A stretch of 64,000 nt of DNA, from assembly GCF_003148645.1 (NCBI RefSeq), contig NZ_QGGP01000002.1, positions 541,525-605,524 of the forward strand, in the 5' to 3' direction. Made by a program: the position numbers and the translations under genes. Below the pieces are notes generated by a model. The model did not search any database, was not told where the DNA came from, and saw only the letters and a list, made by a program, of their open reading frames with translations. The DNA comes from Xanthomarina spongicola (GTDB lineage: Bacteria > Bacteroidota > Bacteroidia > Flavobacteriales > Flavobacteriaceae). How positions within the stretch are numbered: position 1 is the stretch's first letter; each line of letters begins with the position of its first letter. This document shows, one piece after another, positions 26,222-35,813 of this stretch.

Positions 26222-28918
26222 TTGCGTACAAACAACTTTTACATACTTTTTGCCTTAAGTTTTACAGTGTTTATCAACACTTTTGGCTTCGCTCAAGATA
26301 TTCCAAATTCTGGAGGAAAAGTAACACCTAAAAAAAGCAACGATTCAATTTCAGTAAATGTAAATGATCTTGAAAAATTAGAGCTTTCAGAAGCAGGTCA
26401 AGATTCAACTTTACAGGATTCCGTAAAGCCAAAACAAGAGTTTTTAACTGGTATTGTTACTTACAAAGCCACTGACTATACATCTTTCAACAATAAGGAA
26501 CAAAAACTTTATTTATATAACGAAGCAGAAGTTTACTATGAAGATATGGAACTTAAAGCTGGAATTATTGTAATAGATTATGAGAAAAATGAAGTTTATG
26601 CTGGACGTATAAAAGATTCATTAGGAAATTACTCACAGAAACCATCCTTTAAACAAGGTGATAATTTGGTTGAACCTGATTCCATTCGTTTTAATTTTGA
26701 TACTGAAAAAGCACTTATTTTTAATTCGAAAACCGAACAACAAGGCATGCAGATTTATGCGCCTATTACTAAAAAAGAAAACGATTCGGTAATTTTCTTA
26801 TATAAAGGGCGTTTTACCACGTCTAAAAATATTGAGAATCCAGAATATTATTTCCAGGCTAATAAAATTAAATTAGTTCCAAATAAAAAAATTGTAGTTG
26901 GTTTAACTAATATGGTAGTTGCCGATGTTCCAACACCAATTGGATTACCTTTTGGTTTCTTTCCTTTAACAAAAAAGCAAACCTCTGGAGTTATTATTCC
27001 AAGTTTTGGAGAACAAAGTAGTAGAGGTTACTTTCTACAAAATGGTGGTTATTATTTTGCAATTAGTGATTATTTAGATTTAGCTGTTTTAGGAGATTAT
27101 TATACAAATGGTAGCTATGGCTTACGTTTTGAGAGTAATTATGCTGTACGCTATAAATTTTCTGGAAATTTAGGATTTCGATACGAAAACCTAATAGAAA
27201 GTGAACGAGGCTTCCCAGATTATTCAAAATCTACAATCTATAATATACGTTGGTCGCATTCACAAGATCCAAAATCTAGTCCAAATTCCAGGTTTTCAGC
27301 TTCTGTAAACTTAGGAAGTAGTAAGTATTATAGAGAAACAATAAATCAAGTAAATGCTCCAAGTTTTTTAAATAATACTATGGCATCTTCAGTTTCATAT
27401 TCTAAAACATTTCAAGGAGAGCCACAAGTTAACTTGAGTTTAGCTGCAACTCATTCTCAAAACACAAATACTGAACAAATAAACATGACTCTACCTACAC
27501 TACAAGCAAGTGTAAGTAGAATTTATCCTTTCGAACCTAAAATAGGAACAAAAAAAGGAATTATTCAGAATATAAACTTTCAATATAATATAAGGGCCGA
27601 AAACAATATACAAACTACAGATTCTTTATTCTTTAAAAAGGAAATGTGGGATGATGCAAGATTTGGTGTCAACCATAGTATTCCACTAACAACAAATTTT
27701 AAAGTTTTTAAATATTTAAGCTTAAGTGCTGGAACAACATTCAATGAAACTTGGACTTTCGAATCTGTAAAAAAATACTATGATGAGGATACTAAGGAAG
27801 TAATAACAGAAGTTGATAACGGTTTTGAATCTTTTAGAAGTTACAATTTTAATGCTAGCTTAGGTACCACATTATATGGTATGTTTAATTTTGAAAAAGA
27901 GGGAGAAGATAAAAAGATTAAACAGCTACGCCATGTTATGAGACCATCGGTAAGTTATATCATAAACCCATCATTCGACCAATATTATGACACTTATGAG
28001 ATTGTTAGTGCAGATGGATTAACAACTACAGAAGTTGAATATTCGAAATTTGAAAATTCAATTTATGCTACTCCTACTAACAGGTTTTCAAATACAATTG
28101 GATTAGGTCTATCTAATAATATTGAAATTAAAGTTCGTGACAAGGATTCTACCAAAACAGAACCAAGAAAAATTAAATTATTAGACAATCTTAATTTCAA
28201 TACTGGATATGATCTTGCAGCAGACTCAATAAATTGGAACCCATTAAGAATTACAGGAAGCACACAGTTATTAAAAGATAAAATGTCTGTGAATTTTGGC
28301 GCAACATTAAACCCTTATGCTTTAGATAGTAACAATAGTATTATTGATATGTGGAATATTGATAATGGTGGAAGTTTATTTAGACTTACAAGTGCCAATG
28401 TTACTATGAATTATACCATTTCTAACACTACATTTACAGGTAGAGAAACAGATGAAAGCAAAGAAGAAAATCTAAGAAGTGGTGGTCGTGCTGATGATTT
28501 ATTTGGACGATCTCAAGATTTTGCTGATGCTAGTTTTTATGAAGATGATGAAGATGAAAAAACGCCAAGTGATTTATATACCAATGTTATACCATGGAGT
28601 TTACGTTTAGCTTATGCTGTTAACTATTCTAATGTTAGACGTGAAGACGAAATATCTTCTCATTCTTTAATGTTCTCTGGTGATGTTGAACTTTCTCCAC
28701 GTTGGAAAGTTGGTGCTTCTTCTGGATACGATTTTAAAAACAAAGGGGTTACTTATACGTCCCTTCGTTTTGAAAGAGATTTATTAAGCTGGAGAATGAG
28801 TTTCAATTGGATTCCATTTGGTGACAGAACGTCCTGGAACTTCTTTATTGGTATAAAATCTAATTTACTTAAAGATCTTAAATACGATAAACGTAGACAG
28901 CCAGATAAACAATTATAG
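26222..28918 (+). CDS. LptD-like LPS assembly outer-membrane protein
   Basis: Large outer-membrane beta-barrel of the flavobacterial LptD/OstA-like type, about 898 aa, which inserts lipopolysaccharide into the outer leaflet. A signal peptide ends at VFINTFGFAQD. The N-terminal jellyroll (OstA-like) region includes GIVTYKATDYTSFNN and LYLYNEAEVYYEDMEL. After PTPIGLPFGFFPLTKKQTSG begins the long barrel of alternating beta strands, ending SNLLKDLKYDKRRQPDK. The frame is open to a TTG at 26171, but that codon overlaps a -7 box, so I start at TTG 26222, which leaves a normal signal peptide. The true start needs proof. Confidence 0.88.
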   Translation: MRTNNFYILFALSFTVFINTFGFAQDIPNSGGKVTPKKSNDSISVNVNDLEKLELSEAGQDSTLQDSVKPKQEFLTGIVTYKATDYTSFNNKEQKLYLYNEAEVYYEDMELKAGIIVIDYEKNEVYAGRIKDSLGNYSQKPSFKQGDNLVEPDSIRFNFDTEKALIFNSKTEQQGMQIYAPITKKENDSVIFLYKGRFTTSKNIENPEYYFQANKIKLVPNKKIVVGLTNMVVADVPTPIGLPFGFFPLTKKQTSGVIIPSFGEQSSRGYFLQNGGYYFAISDYLDLAVLGDYYTNGSYGLRFESNYAVRYKFSGNLGFRYENLIESERGFPDYSKSTIYNIRWSHSQDPKSSPNSRFSASVNLGSSKYYRETINQVNAPSFLNNTMASSVSYSKTFQGEPQVNLSLAATHSQNTNTEQINMTLPTLQASVSRIYPFEPKIGTKKGIIQNINFQYNIRAENNIQTTDSLFFKKEMWDDARFGVNHSIPLTTNFKVFKYLSLSAGTTFNETWTFESVKKYYDEDTKEVITEVDNGFESFRSYNFNASLGTTLYGMFNFEKEGEDKKIKQLRHVMRPSVSYIINPSFDQYYDTYEIVSADGLTTTEVEYSKFENSIYATPTNRFSNTIGLGLSNNIEIKVRDKDSTKTEPRKIKLLDNLNFNTGYDLAADSINWNPLRITGSTQLLKDKMSVNFGATLNPYALDSNNSIIDMWNIDNGGSLFRLTSANVTMNYTISNTTFTGRETDESKEENLRSGGRADDLFGRSQDFADASFYEDDEDEKTPSDLYTNVIPWSLRLAYAVNYSNVRREDEISSHSLMFSGDVELSPRWKVGASSGYDFKNKGVTYTSLRFERDLLSWRMSFNWIPFGDRTSWNFFIGIKSNLLKDLKYDKRRQPDKQL

Positions 28919-28942
28919 TGTAATTATTTAATAACTCTTCCA

Positions 28943-29323
28943 ATGAAAAAAATTATAAACACATCTCTAGCTCCTGCTCCAATTGGTCCTTACAACCAAG
29001 CAGTTTTAGTAAATAATATTTTATATACGTCTGGACAGATAGCTTTAAACCCAGAAACTATGGAGTTGGTTTTAAACGATATTAAAACGGAAACCAAACA
29101 AGTTATGGAAAACTTAAAAGCAGTTTTAAATGCAGCAGATATGACTTTTGAAAACGTTTTTAAAACAACAATATTTATAAGTGATATGCATAATTTCTCG
29201 AAAATAAACGAAGTATATGCTACCTACTTTAACGAAGAAACTGCTCCAGCACGTGAAACAGTTGAAGTTGCCAATTTACCAAAATTTGTAAATGTTGAAA
29301 TTAGTATGATGGCTTCAAAATAG
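28943..29323 (+). CDS. RidA family enamine/imine deaminase
   Basis: A 126-aa RidA/YjgF-family protein, a trimeric cytosolic enzyme that hydrolyses reactive enamine and imine intermediates from PLP enzymes. APAPIGPYNQAVLVNN and LYTSGQIALNPETM are the family signatures. APARETVEVANLPK contains the key Arg, and the C-terminal NVEISMMASK supplies the Glu. It follows the LptD-like gene by 24 bases and may be transcribed with it. Its stop lies 5 bases from the convergent methyltransferase stop. Confidence 0.95.
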   Translation: MKKIINTSLAPAPIGPYNQAVLVNNILYTSGQIALNPETMELVLNDIKTETKQVMENLKAVLNAADMTFENVFKTTIFISDMHNFSKINEVYATYFNEETAPARETVEVANLPKFVNVEISMMASK

Positions 29324-29328
29324 TATTA

Positions 29329-29874
29329 TTATACTTTCTCGAAAACATACAGATTATTAAGTCCTAATTGAAATTTTTTCTTTTTTATAAGTTTAAATCC
29401 TTTTGAAAATAAAGTTTCAGTATCACTAGGTTTAAAACCATAATGCTCTTCTAAACTCATACCATCAACAAGTTTTAACTTTAACAGAACTTCAAGAATA
29501 GTATCTACTTGTGGTGAAGGTACTGTTATTATAACACGACCTTTAGGCTTTAATAACTTAAAAAAATCTCGAGACATAGTTTCCTGAACTTCTTTAGGAA
29601 TATGTTCTAAAACTGCAAGCATGGTAATTGCATTAAAAGTTAAATTTTTTGGAATATCTTCTGGAAATTTTCCTGGCAACAGCGTAAAATAATCTGTTTT
29701 AATTTCATGCTCTAAAATTGGATCAATACCATAACTATAAGAAATATTTTTTTTCCATTTTTCGAACATCACACCATCTACACTTCCTATATCCAAAATA
29801 GCATCGTTTTTTCTAATAAATTTTTTGGCTTTATTAATACGAACGTTTTGTAAATATCTGTCTAAGGTTTTCAT
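29329..29874 (-). CDS. Class I SAM-dependent methyltransferase
   Basis: A 181-aa Rossmann-fold methyltransferase. DAILDIGSVDGVMF is motif I for S-adenosylmethionine binding, and ITMLAVLEHIPKEVQ is the acidic-post region. LKPKGRVIITVPSPQVD is motif IV-V. An N-terminal helix (LDRYLQNVRINKAKKFI) precedes it, and no other domain is present. The substrate is unknown. It is upstream of nothing obviously related; the S9 peptidase gene begins on the same strand to the right and ends 18 bases before it, so the two may be co-transcribed. Confidence 0.88.
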   Translation of the reverse strand: MKTLDRYLQNVRINKAKKFIRKNDAILDIGSVDGVMFEKWKKNISYSYGIDPILEHEIKTDYFTLLPGKFPEDIPKNLTFNAITMLAVLEHIPKEVQETMSRDFFKLLKPKGRVIITVPSPQVDTILEVLLKLKLVDGMSLEEHYGFKPSDTETLFSKGFKLIKKKKFQLGLNNLYVFEKV

Positions 29875-29892
29875 TTATATATAATTAAACAG

Positions 29893-32268
29893 TTATTCAC
29901 CAAGTAAACTTTCTTGAAACAACTTGTAAATTCTTGTATATTCATCTGTCCAGCTACTAGGCTCCACAAATCCATGACGTTCTATAGGATAAATAGCCAT
30001 TTCCCAATTTTCTTTACCTAACTCTATTAAACGTTGCGACAAACGAACCATGTCTTGAAAATGCACATTATCGTCTATCATTCCATGTAAAATCAATAAA
30101 TCTCCTTGTAAACCATCTGCAAAATAAATTGGAGAACTCCTTCTATACGCCAAACTATCTGTTACTGGAGTATTTAATATCCTTGCTGTATAACCATGAT
30201 TATAAGCTGCCCAATCTCCAACCGAACGAATAGCAGCACCTGCTTTAAAAGTTTCAGGTTCGTTAAACATAGCCATAAGGGTTATAAAACCTCCATAAGA
30301 ACCTCCATAAATACCAATTTTATCTTTGTCAATATCATATTCGCTTATTAAAAATTCGGCACCATCCACTTGGTCAGACAAATCTTTTCCTCCCATGTGT
30401 CTATAAATTCCTGTTCTACAATCTCTCCCATAGCCTGCACTACCACGATAATCAATATCTAAAACAGTATAACCGTTATCTACTAACAAATTATGAAACA
30501 TATACTCTCTATAATAAGAGCTCCACCATTTATGAGCATTCTGTAAATAACCAGCTCCATGAACAAAAATAACTGCAGCTTTGTTCTTTACTTCTGCTTT
30601 TGGCTGATATAATCTAGCATGCACATTTGCTCCATCATCCGCTTTAAAAGTAATAATTTCTGGAGCTCTCCAAGGATAGCTATCAAAAGTATCAGTTGTT
30701 GAATGTGTTATTTGCTTTGGAGTTGATTCTTTTGAAGCAAACATCGGATTTTCTTTCACATACAATTCTGTAGGTTTATTTGAATAGGAATACAAAATAG
30801 CCATCTGCTTTTCGTCTGGTGAAAGCGTGACATCATTTTTACCAATTTTATTGGTTAGAGCAGTAAATTTTCCTCCATGTATAGGCATACTGTAAAACTG
30901 ACGATCTCCAGGATGGTTCATATTAGAAGTTAAATACCAATGCTTTTTATCTTTAGAAATCTGTGGATTGTATATCTCGAATGAACCTTCAGTAAGAGTT
31001 TTTATCTTTTTAGAAGTCACATTCATTGAATATAAATGCGAATACCCTGTTTTCTCAGACATAAACCAAATACTCTTATTGTCTGGCATAAAACCCAAAC
31101 TTCCTCCTCCATAACCTCCAATTCCAGGTCCTGATATCCAAGCTTCGTCATGTTGATGGTCTAAGTTTTCAATAGTTCCAGTCTCTATATCCAAAAGTGT
31201 AATCCAACGGTCTTTGTAATCGTTTGCAATAATATCTAAAATAGCATATTTACCATCTGGACTCCAAGTTGGTCCAGAAATATACCCAATTCGGTTTTCG
31301 TTTTTATAAGGTTTGTCTGGATATTCTTTTGTGTACTCTGGAATATAATTCAAACCATCTAAATTATCTAAAACAACAGGATATGTTTTTCTATTCGCAA
31401 TATCATAAATAAACATACTGTATTCTGTAAGCTCATCACCTACTTTAGAACGTGTGTTTTCATCTTCTGTATAACCAGATTCAGTCACATAATGTGGCAT
31501 GATAGTTTTTTTATTCTCTGGTCTTTTTGCTGTTATATAAGTCACATATTTTCCATCTGGACTCATTAGTTGATTTAATACCGATTTTCCTTCTAGATAA
31601 ATTTTCAATGGTTTCTTCGCATCAAAACGCTTCATTAGCGTATCTCGTTTATCAGATTTTTCCTTGCGTTCTTTTAGTACTTCGAAAAGCTCCAACTGAT
31701 CATTATAAAGCCATTCATCTTTTTCACTTTTATCTTTTTCTTTTTCTTCTTTATTTAAGAAATTAGTGACTTGTATAGTTGTTCCTGTAATTATATTCCA
31801 TTTGTAGATATTCTTTTCTTTTACATAAGCTACTTCTGTATCTTTATTAGTAAAATGTACCTGACTTTCATATTCTAATGTTTGGGTTATTTGATTGGTT
31901 TTATTAGTGGAAACATCTACTAAATAAATATCGCCATATTTACTGTATATTTTCTTTGATTTGTTTTTATTGAAAATTACATTTGAAGCTGGTAAAGCAT
32001 ATTCTGTTTCGAAATCAACTTTACTTATTTTATCGTTTTTTGTATGATATGCATAAAGAGAATCACTTAAATCTGCATTGGGATTCCATTTGAAATAAAT
32101 AATATCACTTTTACTGGACCAACTAACATTAGATGGTAAATAACCAATAAAGTCAGAACCTTGCATAATCTCTTTAATGGTTAATTCAGATACATTATTT
32201 ATTTGAGCGATACTCAAGAAGCTCATTAGACAAAAACTTATATATAACAAAGAGTTTTTCAACTTCAT
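29893..32268 (-). CDS. S9 family prolyl oligopeptidase-type peptidase
   Basis: Secreted serine peptidase of the S9 family (DPP IV/oligopeptidase type), 791 aa from the chosen start. MKLKNSLLYISFCLM begins a signal peptide that ends at LSIAQ, so I prefer the ATG at 32268 to the in-frame ATG at 32376, which would add 36 residues ahead of it. The N-terminal beta-propeller spans roughly residues 40-520 (ISGPTWSPDGKYAILDI is one blade). The hydrolase domain has the nucleophile in GIYGGSYGGFITLM, the Asp in LHGMIDDNVHFQD, and the His in IERHGFVEP. It probably degrades peptides in the periplasm. Confidence 0.93.
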   Translation of the reverse strand: MKLKNSLLYISFCLMSFLSIAQINNVSELTIKEIMQGSDFIGYLPSNVSWSSKSDIIYFKWNPNADLSDSLYAYHTKNDKISKVDFETEYALPASNVIFNKNKSKKIYSKYGDIYLVDVSTNKTNQITQTLEYESQVHFTNKDTEVAYVKEKNIYKWNIITGTTIQVTNFLNKEEKEKDKSEKDEWLYNDQLELFEVLKERKEKSDKRDTLMKRFDAKKPLKIYLEGKSVLNQLMSPDGKYVTYITAKRPENKKTIMPHYVTESGYTEDENTRSKVGDELTEYSMFIYDIANRKTYPVVLDNLDGLNYIPEYTKEYPDKPYKNENRIGYISGPTWSPDGKYAILDIIANDYKDRWITLLDIETGTIENLDHQHDEAWISGPGIGGYGGGSLGFMPDNKSIWFMSEKTGYSHLYSMNVTSKKIKTLTEGSFEIYNPQISKDKKHWYLTSNMNHPGDRQFYSMPIHGGKFTALTNKIGKNDVTLSPDEKQMAILYSYSNKPTELYVKENPMFASKESTPKQITHSTTDTFDSYPWRAPEIITFKADDGANVHARLYQPKAEVKNKAAVIFVHGAGYLQNAHKWWSSYYREYMFHNLLVDNGYTVLDIDYRGSAGYGRDCRTGIYRHMGGKDLSDQVDGAEFLISEYDIDKDKIGIYGGSYGGFITLMAMFNEPETFKAGAAIRSVGDWAAYNHGYTARILNTPVTDSLAYRRSSPIYFADGLQGDLLILHGMIDDNVHFQDMVRLSQRLIELGKENWEMAIYPIERHGFVEPSSWTDEYTRIYKLFQESLLGE

Positions 32269-32419
32269 AACAAATAAAATTAAAGAGAATATTAAGAAAA
32301 CGAAGTTACTCTTTCTCAACATGAATTCAAACCAAAAAGAGTTCCGTTTCTTTAAACAATTGTTAATAAAACGCACTTTAAATTTTAAATTTTATATGAA
32401 GTATTTTTAATAGAACGTG

Positions 32420-32427
32420 TATTTTTG
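32420..32427 (+). promoter_or_regulatory. -7 box TATTTTTG for GMP reductase
   Basis: TATTTTTG matches TAnnTTTG and lies 24 bases before the ATG at 32452. Its last three bases form the in-frame TTG at 32425 that would otherwise look like a start. Confidence 0.55.
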
Positions 32428-32451
32428 ATAGTAACCAAATATCTTCCAGAC

Positions 32452-33492
32452 ATGCGAATAGAACAAGACATTAAATTAGGCTTTAAAGACGTGATGATAA
32501 GACCAAAACGTTCCACCTTAAAAAGTAGATCTCAGGTTAATTTAGAACGAAATTTTACTTTTTTAAACTGTGATTTAACTTGGCATGGTATTCCTATTAT
32601 GGCAGCAAATATGGATACTGTTGGCACGTTTGAAATGGCTTTAGCTTTAACAAAGCATAAATTATTTACAGCTATACACAAACATTATACGCTTGAACAA
32701 TGGAAACAGTTTTTACAAAACGCTCCTAAAAACATAGCCGATTATATTGCAGTAAGCACTGGAACTGGAAAACAAGACTTAAAAAAATTAGCCGATATTT
32801 TTATCTTAGATCCAAGCTTAAAATTTATTTGTATTGATGTTGCTAATGGTTATTCTGAACATTTTGTAAGTTTTGTTCAACGTACTAGAGAACAATATCC
32901 AGATAAGACCATAATAGCTGGAAATGTGGTTACGGGCGAAATGGTTGAAGAATTATTACTTGCAGGTGCAGACATTATTAAAGTTGGTATTGGACCAGGT
33001 TCTGTTTGTACTACTCGCGTAAAAACTGGTGTTGGATATCCACAACTATCAGCCATTATTGAATGTGCAGATGCAGCTCATGGCTTAGGTGGACAAATAA
33101 TTAGCGATGGTGGTTGTGCTACTCCTGGAGATGTTGCTAAAGCTTTTGGTGCTGGAGCAGATTTTGTCATGCTTGGAGGTATGTTTGCTGGTCATAATGA
33201 AAGTGGTGGAGAAACCATTGAAAGACATGGTAATATCTACAAACAGTTTTATGGCATGAGCTCGGAAACAGCTATGGATAAGCATGTTGGTGGTGTTGCA
33301 GAATATAGAGCTAGCGAAGGTAAAACGGTTGAAGTTCCATATAAAGGTGATGTTGAAAATACACTACAAGATATTTTAGGAGGATTAAGAAGTACGTGTA
33401 CTTATGTTGGAGCTCAACGTTTAAAAGAATTGACTAAGCGTACTACTTTTATTCGTGTTGCAGAACAGGAAAATAGGATTTATACAGAATAA
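32452..33492 (+). CDS. guaC: GMP reductase
   Basis: NADPH-dependent GMP reductase, 346 aa, converting GMP to IMP in purine salvage. The N-terminus [20 protein letters not shown] closely follows that of the enterobacterial GuaC family, which fixes the start at ATG 32452; an upstream TTG (32425) belongs to a -7 box. The catalytic Cys is in [37 protein letters not shown] and [11 protein letters not shown] bind the nucleotide phosphate. The short CBS-less architecture separates it from IMP dehydrogenase. It is monocistronic, followed at once by a hairpin terminator. Confidence 0.95.
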   Translation: MRIEQDIKLGFKDVMIRPKRSTLKSRSQVNLERNFTFLNCDLTWHGIPIMAANMDTVGTFEMALALTKHKLFTAIHKHYTLEQWKQFLQNAPKNIADYIAVSTGTGKQDLKKLADIFILDPSLKFICIDVANGYSEHFVSFVQRTREQYPDKTIIAGNVVTGEMVEELLLAGADIIKVGIGPGSVCTTRVKTGVGYPQLSAIIECADAAHGLGGQIISDGGCATPGDVAKAFGAGADFVMLGGMFAGHNESGGETIERHGNIYKQFYGMSSETAMDKHVGGVAEYRASEGKTVEVPYKGDVENTLQDILGGLRSTCTYVGAQRLKELTKRTTFIRVAEQENRIYTE

Positions 33493-33524
33493 ATAAGGGA
33501 ACCGAAGCTCCCTTATATATTTTT
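33493..33524 (+). terminator. Terminator after guaC
   Basis: ATAAGGGA (33493-33500) pairs with TCCCTTAT (33509-33516) around an 8-base loop and is followed by a T-rich stretch. It starts one base after the guaC stop. Confidence 0.8.
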
Positions 33525-33539
33525 AAATAACAAACGTTA

Positions 33540-34349
33540 TTATTTCATAAACTGTAAATTAACACCAGCTAAAACTTGAAAAACTGGTTGAACTCCTTTT
33601 ACATATACTGAATATTGTGGTTCCACATACAAATTAAATACGGTGTCTCCCATTTTAACAACTTTCCCTATACCTAGCGCAAATGGTACAGAATACGAAT
33701 CATCTTTAAGATTAAGAACCCAAATTGGTGCTCCTCTTAAATACGTTCCTTTCCCTAATTGCCAGAAATAAAATGGTTGAATAGCTGCTAAGTTAGTATC
33801 TTTTCTATCACTTTCTCCAGCAAATGAGGCTTGCCATGTTATTAACCCACCAAATTGAAACACTGGCGATTTTGCCACAAATGCAACAAAAGCAAAACCT
33901 CCTTGCCATTTTCCAGTTCCCAAGGCATCATCACTAGCTGTTGGTGCTGTAATAGATGGACCAATACCCATAGTAGTAGTCTCATTAGATACAAAATTAT
34001 AGGATAAAAAGGCATTCATATCACCAAGGCCACTAGTTGTATTTACCACACCAAATTGATTTGGCATTCCAATGGTTGAAATTGGCATAGATGCACGTAA
34101 TAATAATTTTCCTTTTGCGACAGGTTTTGCAAAACGAACCCAAAAGGTATTCATATATGCATCATCTGGAGCATCAGATAATTTTGGCATATAATAATTT
34201 TGAAAGCTTAAGGCAGTCATGTTAGCTAATGGATTGTTAGCCTGTGCTTCGCTTGAACTAGCAGCTGACTTTTCTTCAGGTTTTGTTTCTTGTGCAAACC
34301 CTGAAACTAAACAGAACATAGTAGAGAATAATAGTAATAACTTTTTCAT
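33540..34349 (-). CDS. Outer-membrane beta-barrel transporter-like protein
   Basis: A 269-aa secreted protein. Its N-terminus MKKLLLLFSTMFCLVSGFAQE is a signal peptide, which places the start at ATG 34349 rather than an upstream ATG that would add 17 residues. After a short Glu/Ala/Ser-rich linker the chain consists of alternating beta strands with aromatic girdles and ends in LQFMK, as in outer-membrane barrels of the MetA-pathway phenol-degradation (transporter) type. No substrate can be named. It stands alone between the guaC terminator and a 335-base intergenic region. Confidence 0.75.
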   Translation of the reverse strand: MKKLLLLFSTMFCLVSGFAQETKPEEKSAASSSEAQANNPLANMTALSFQNYYMPKLSDAPDDAYMNTFWVRFAKPVAKGKLLLRASMPISTIGMPNQFGVVNTTSGLGDMNAFLSYNFVSNETTTMGIGPSITAPTASDDALGTGKWQGGFAFVAFVAKSPVFQFGGLITWQASFAGESDRKDTNLAAIQPFYFWQLGKGTYLRGAPIWVLNLKDDSYSVPFALGIGKVVKMGDTVFNLYVEPQYSVYVKGVQPVFQVLAGVNLQFMK

Positions 34350-34684
34350 AATATAATGTTGTTTGCTTTTTTCATTATTTAGATAATTAATTTTAGACAT
34401 TCAGTTATTATCAACAAAATTAAGCTAAAAGTCCTTAACAATCTTTTAACTTAAAGTTTTTTTAAATAATTTTACATGGGTAAATACCAACGAAAACCGA
34501 AACGAATCCCAAAATTATTCATATTTTTTAATCACTTAACATATTTTAATATTTATAAAATACACTTTATTTATACTGCTTTTTGAATTGTAAGTTTTAA
34601 CTTAAAGTCTATTTTATTTCAAAAAAAGGTCTAGTCTTATTATTAAGAAGCTAGACCTTAATTAATAATTGGTATTGGCATTAT
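34350..34684. other. 335-base AT-rich intergenic region
   Basis: No gene is seen. It holds the promoter of the barrel protein gene on the right side of that gene, and near 34626-34659 the terminator of the HAD lipoprotein gene. A 14-base sequence, TTTTAACTTAAAGT, occurs twice (34444-34457 and 34595-34608), each time in AT-rich context. The repeat could be chance or a regulator site. Confidence 0.4.
34626..34659 (-). terminator. Terminator after HAD lipoprotein gene
   Basis: AAGGTCTAG (34626-34634) pairs with CTAGACCTT (34651-34659), with an inner TCTTA/TAAGA extension. On the minus strand the stem is followed by a run of T (plus-strand A-run 34621-34627). Confidence 0.8.
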
Positions 34685-35749
34685 TTATTTCAAATCAGAT
34701 GGAAAAATAACTTTCCATTCTGTTTTCATATCAACTACGTGCCAACCACTAGAATCTGCTTTTTTCATTAATTCATCAGAAAATGTTCCAATATGAGAGT
34801 CTGGACCGTAAGCCCATTCTCTATCTGCATCTGTATGGTGTACCAATCCTTGGAAGGTTTTTGTTCCTTTACTTTGACTCCATTCTAACATTTGCTGATC
34901 TCCTGTTGAGTTTCCAAAAGCAAGAATTGGTTTCTTACCAATATGTGAATTGATTCCAACAGGTTTTCCAACTTTGTCGTCAATAAAATCAATTTTTGCA
35001 ATTCTCTTGAGAACTGGCTTCCCATCATTATAATCATAAGCAACCTGAACACTACTTCCAACTACATTTTGTGTTGGAACTCCATAAACTCTATCTGTCC
35101 AAGGGCGCATAAATTCAATTCCTCCTCCTGAAACTATAAAGACATCAAAATCATTAGCTCTTAAATAATCCAATAATTCAAGCATTGGTTGATAGATCAT
35201 TTCCGTAAAAAGTCTATCTTTAAATCTTGGGTCTGGTTGTTTAGCTACAGTAATCCAATTGTTTACTATAGTTTCAAAATCATCTGTAGACATTCCAGCA
35301 TGCGTAATTGTTACAATTTCTAACAATCCTTTCTCACCAGATTCCATCAATGTTTTTTGATCATTTTCTAAAACAGCTTTAAAAGGTTGTTTGTTTTTCC
35401 ATTCTGGATGCTCGGGAGCTAATGTTTTAATTCTATCAAAAGCAAATAACAATTGTGCATAAACAGGTTGTTCAGCCCATAAGGTTCCGTCATTATCAAA
35501 GGTTGCTATTCTGTCGTTTGGTGAAACGTAATCTGCTCCGTTTTTATCTGTAACTGCATTTACAAAACTAACAATGGCTTGTTTTGTAGCTCCATCATTC
35601 CAAGATGGTAGAGGATCTTTACTTTCTGCTGGTTGCTCTGTGTTTGCAACCACAGGCTCTTTTGCATTTGTTTGTTCTTTACAAGAAGAAAAAGCGATTA
35701 AGAAAGTAAGAACAAAAAAGTAATAAAATGATTTGTTTATTTTTTTCAT
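34685..35749 (-). CDS. HAD-superfamily lipoprotein phosphatase-like
   Basis: A 354-aa predicted periplasmic or outer-membrane lipoprotein. MKKINKSFYYFFVLTFL leads to the lipobox FSSC, so I start at ATG 35749 rather than the longer frame, which adds 13 residues. The mature part is a HAD hydrolase: RIATFDNDGTLWAEQ is motif I with DxD-type aspartates, DVFIVSGGGIEFM is motif II, and ILAFGNSTGDQQM is motif IV. The substrate may be a phosphorylated sugar or other phosphoester. The upstream sulfatase gene ends at a hairpin just before this start, so co-transcription is only partial. Confidence 0.82.
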   Translation of the reverse strand: MKKINKSFYYFFVLTFLIAFSSCKEQTNAKEPVVANTEQPAESKDPLPSWNDGATKQAIVSFVNAVTDKNGADYVSPNDRIATFDNDGTLWAEQPVYAQLLFAFDRIKTLAPEHPEWKNKQPFKAVLENDQKTLMESGEKGLLEIVTITHAGMSTDDFETIVNNWITVAKQPDPRFKDRLFTEMIYQPMLELLDYLRANDFDVFIVSGGGIEFMRPWTDRVYGVPTQNVVGSSVQVAYDYNDGKPVLKRIAKIDFIDDKVGKPVGINSHIGKKPILAFGNSTGDQQMLEWSQSKGTKTFQGLVHHTDADREWAYGPDSHIGTFSDELMKKADSSGWHVVDMKTEWKVIFPSDLK

Positions 35750-35769
35750 CGAATTCGTTTTAAAGAAAC

Positions 35770-35794
35770 AAAAGGGTGCAAAATGCACCCTTTT
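35770..35794 (-). terminator. Terminator between sulfatase and HAD lipoprotein genes
   Basis: AAAAGGGTGCA-aaa-TGCACCCTTTT is a perfect 11-base-pair hairpin between the sulfatase stop (35814) and the HAD lipoprotein start. It would end or attenuate the sulfatase transcript. Confidence 0.85.
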
Positions 35795-35813
35795 GTTATT
35801 CTGTAAATAAAGT

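Noticed and set aside
29893-32376. Longer start (32376) for the S9 peptidase
   Set aside because: It would place 36 residues, including a second hydrophobic stretch, ahead of a clear signal peptide beginning at 32268.
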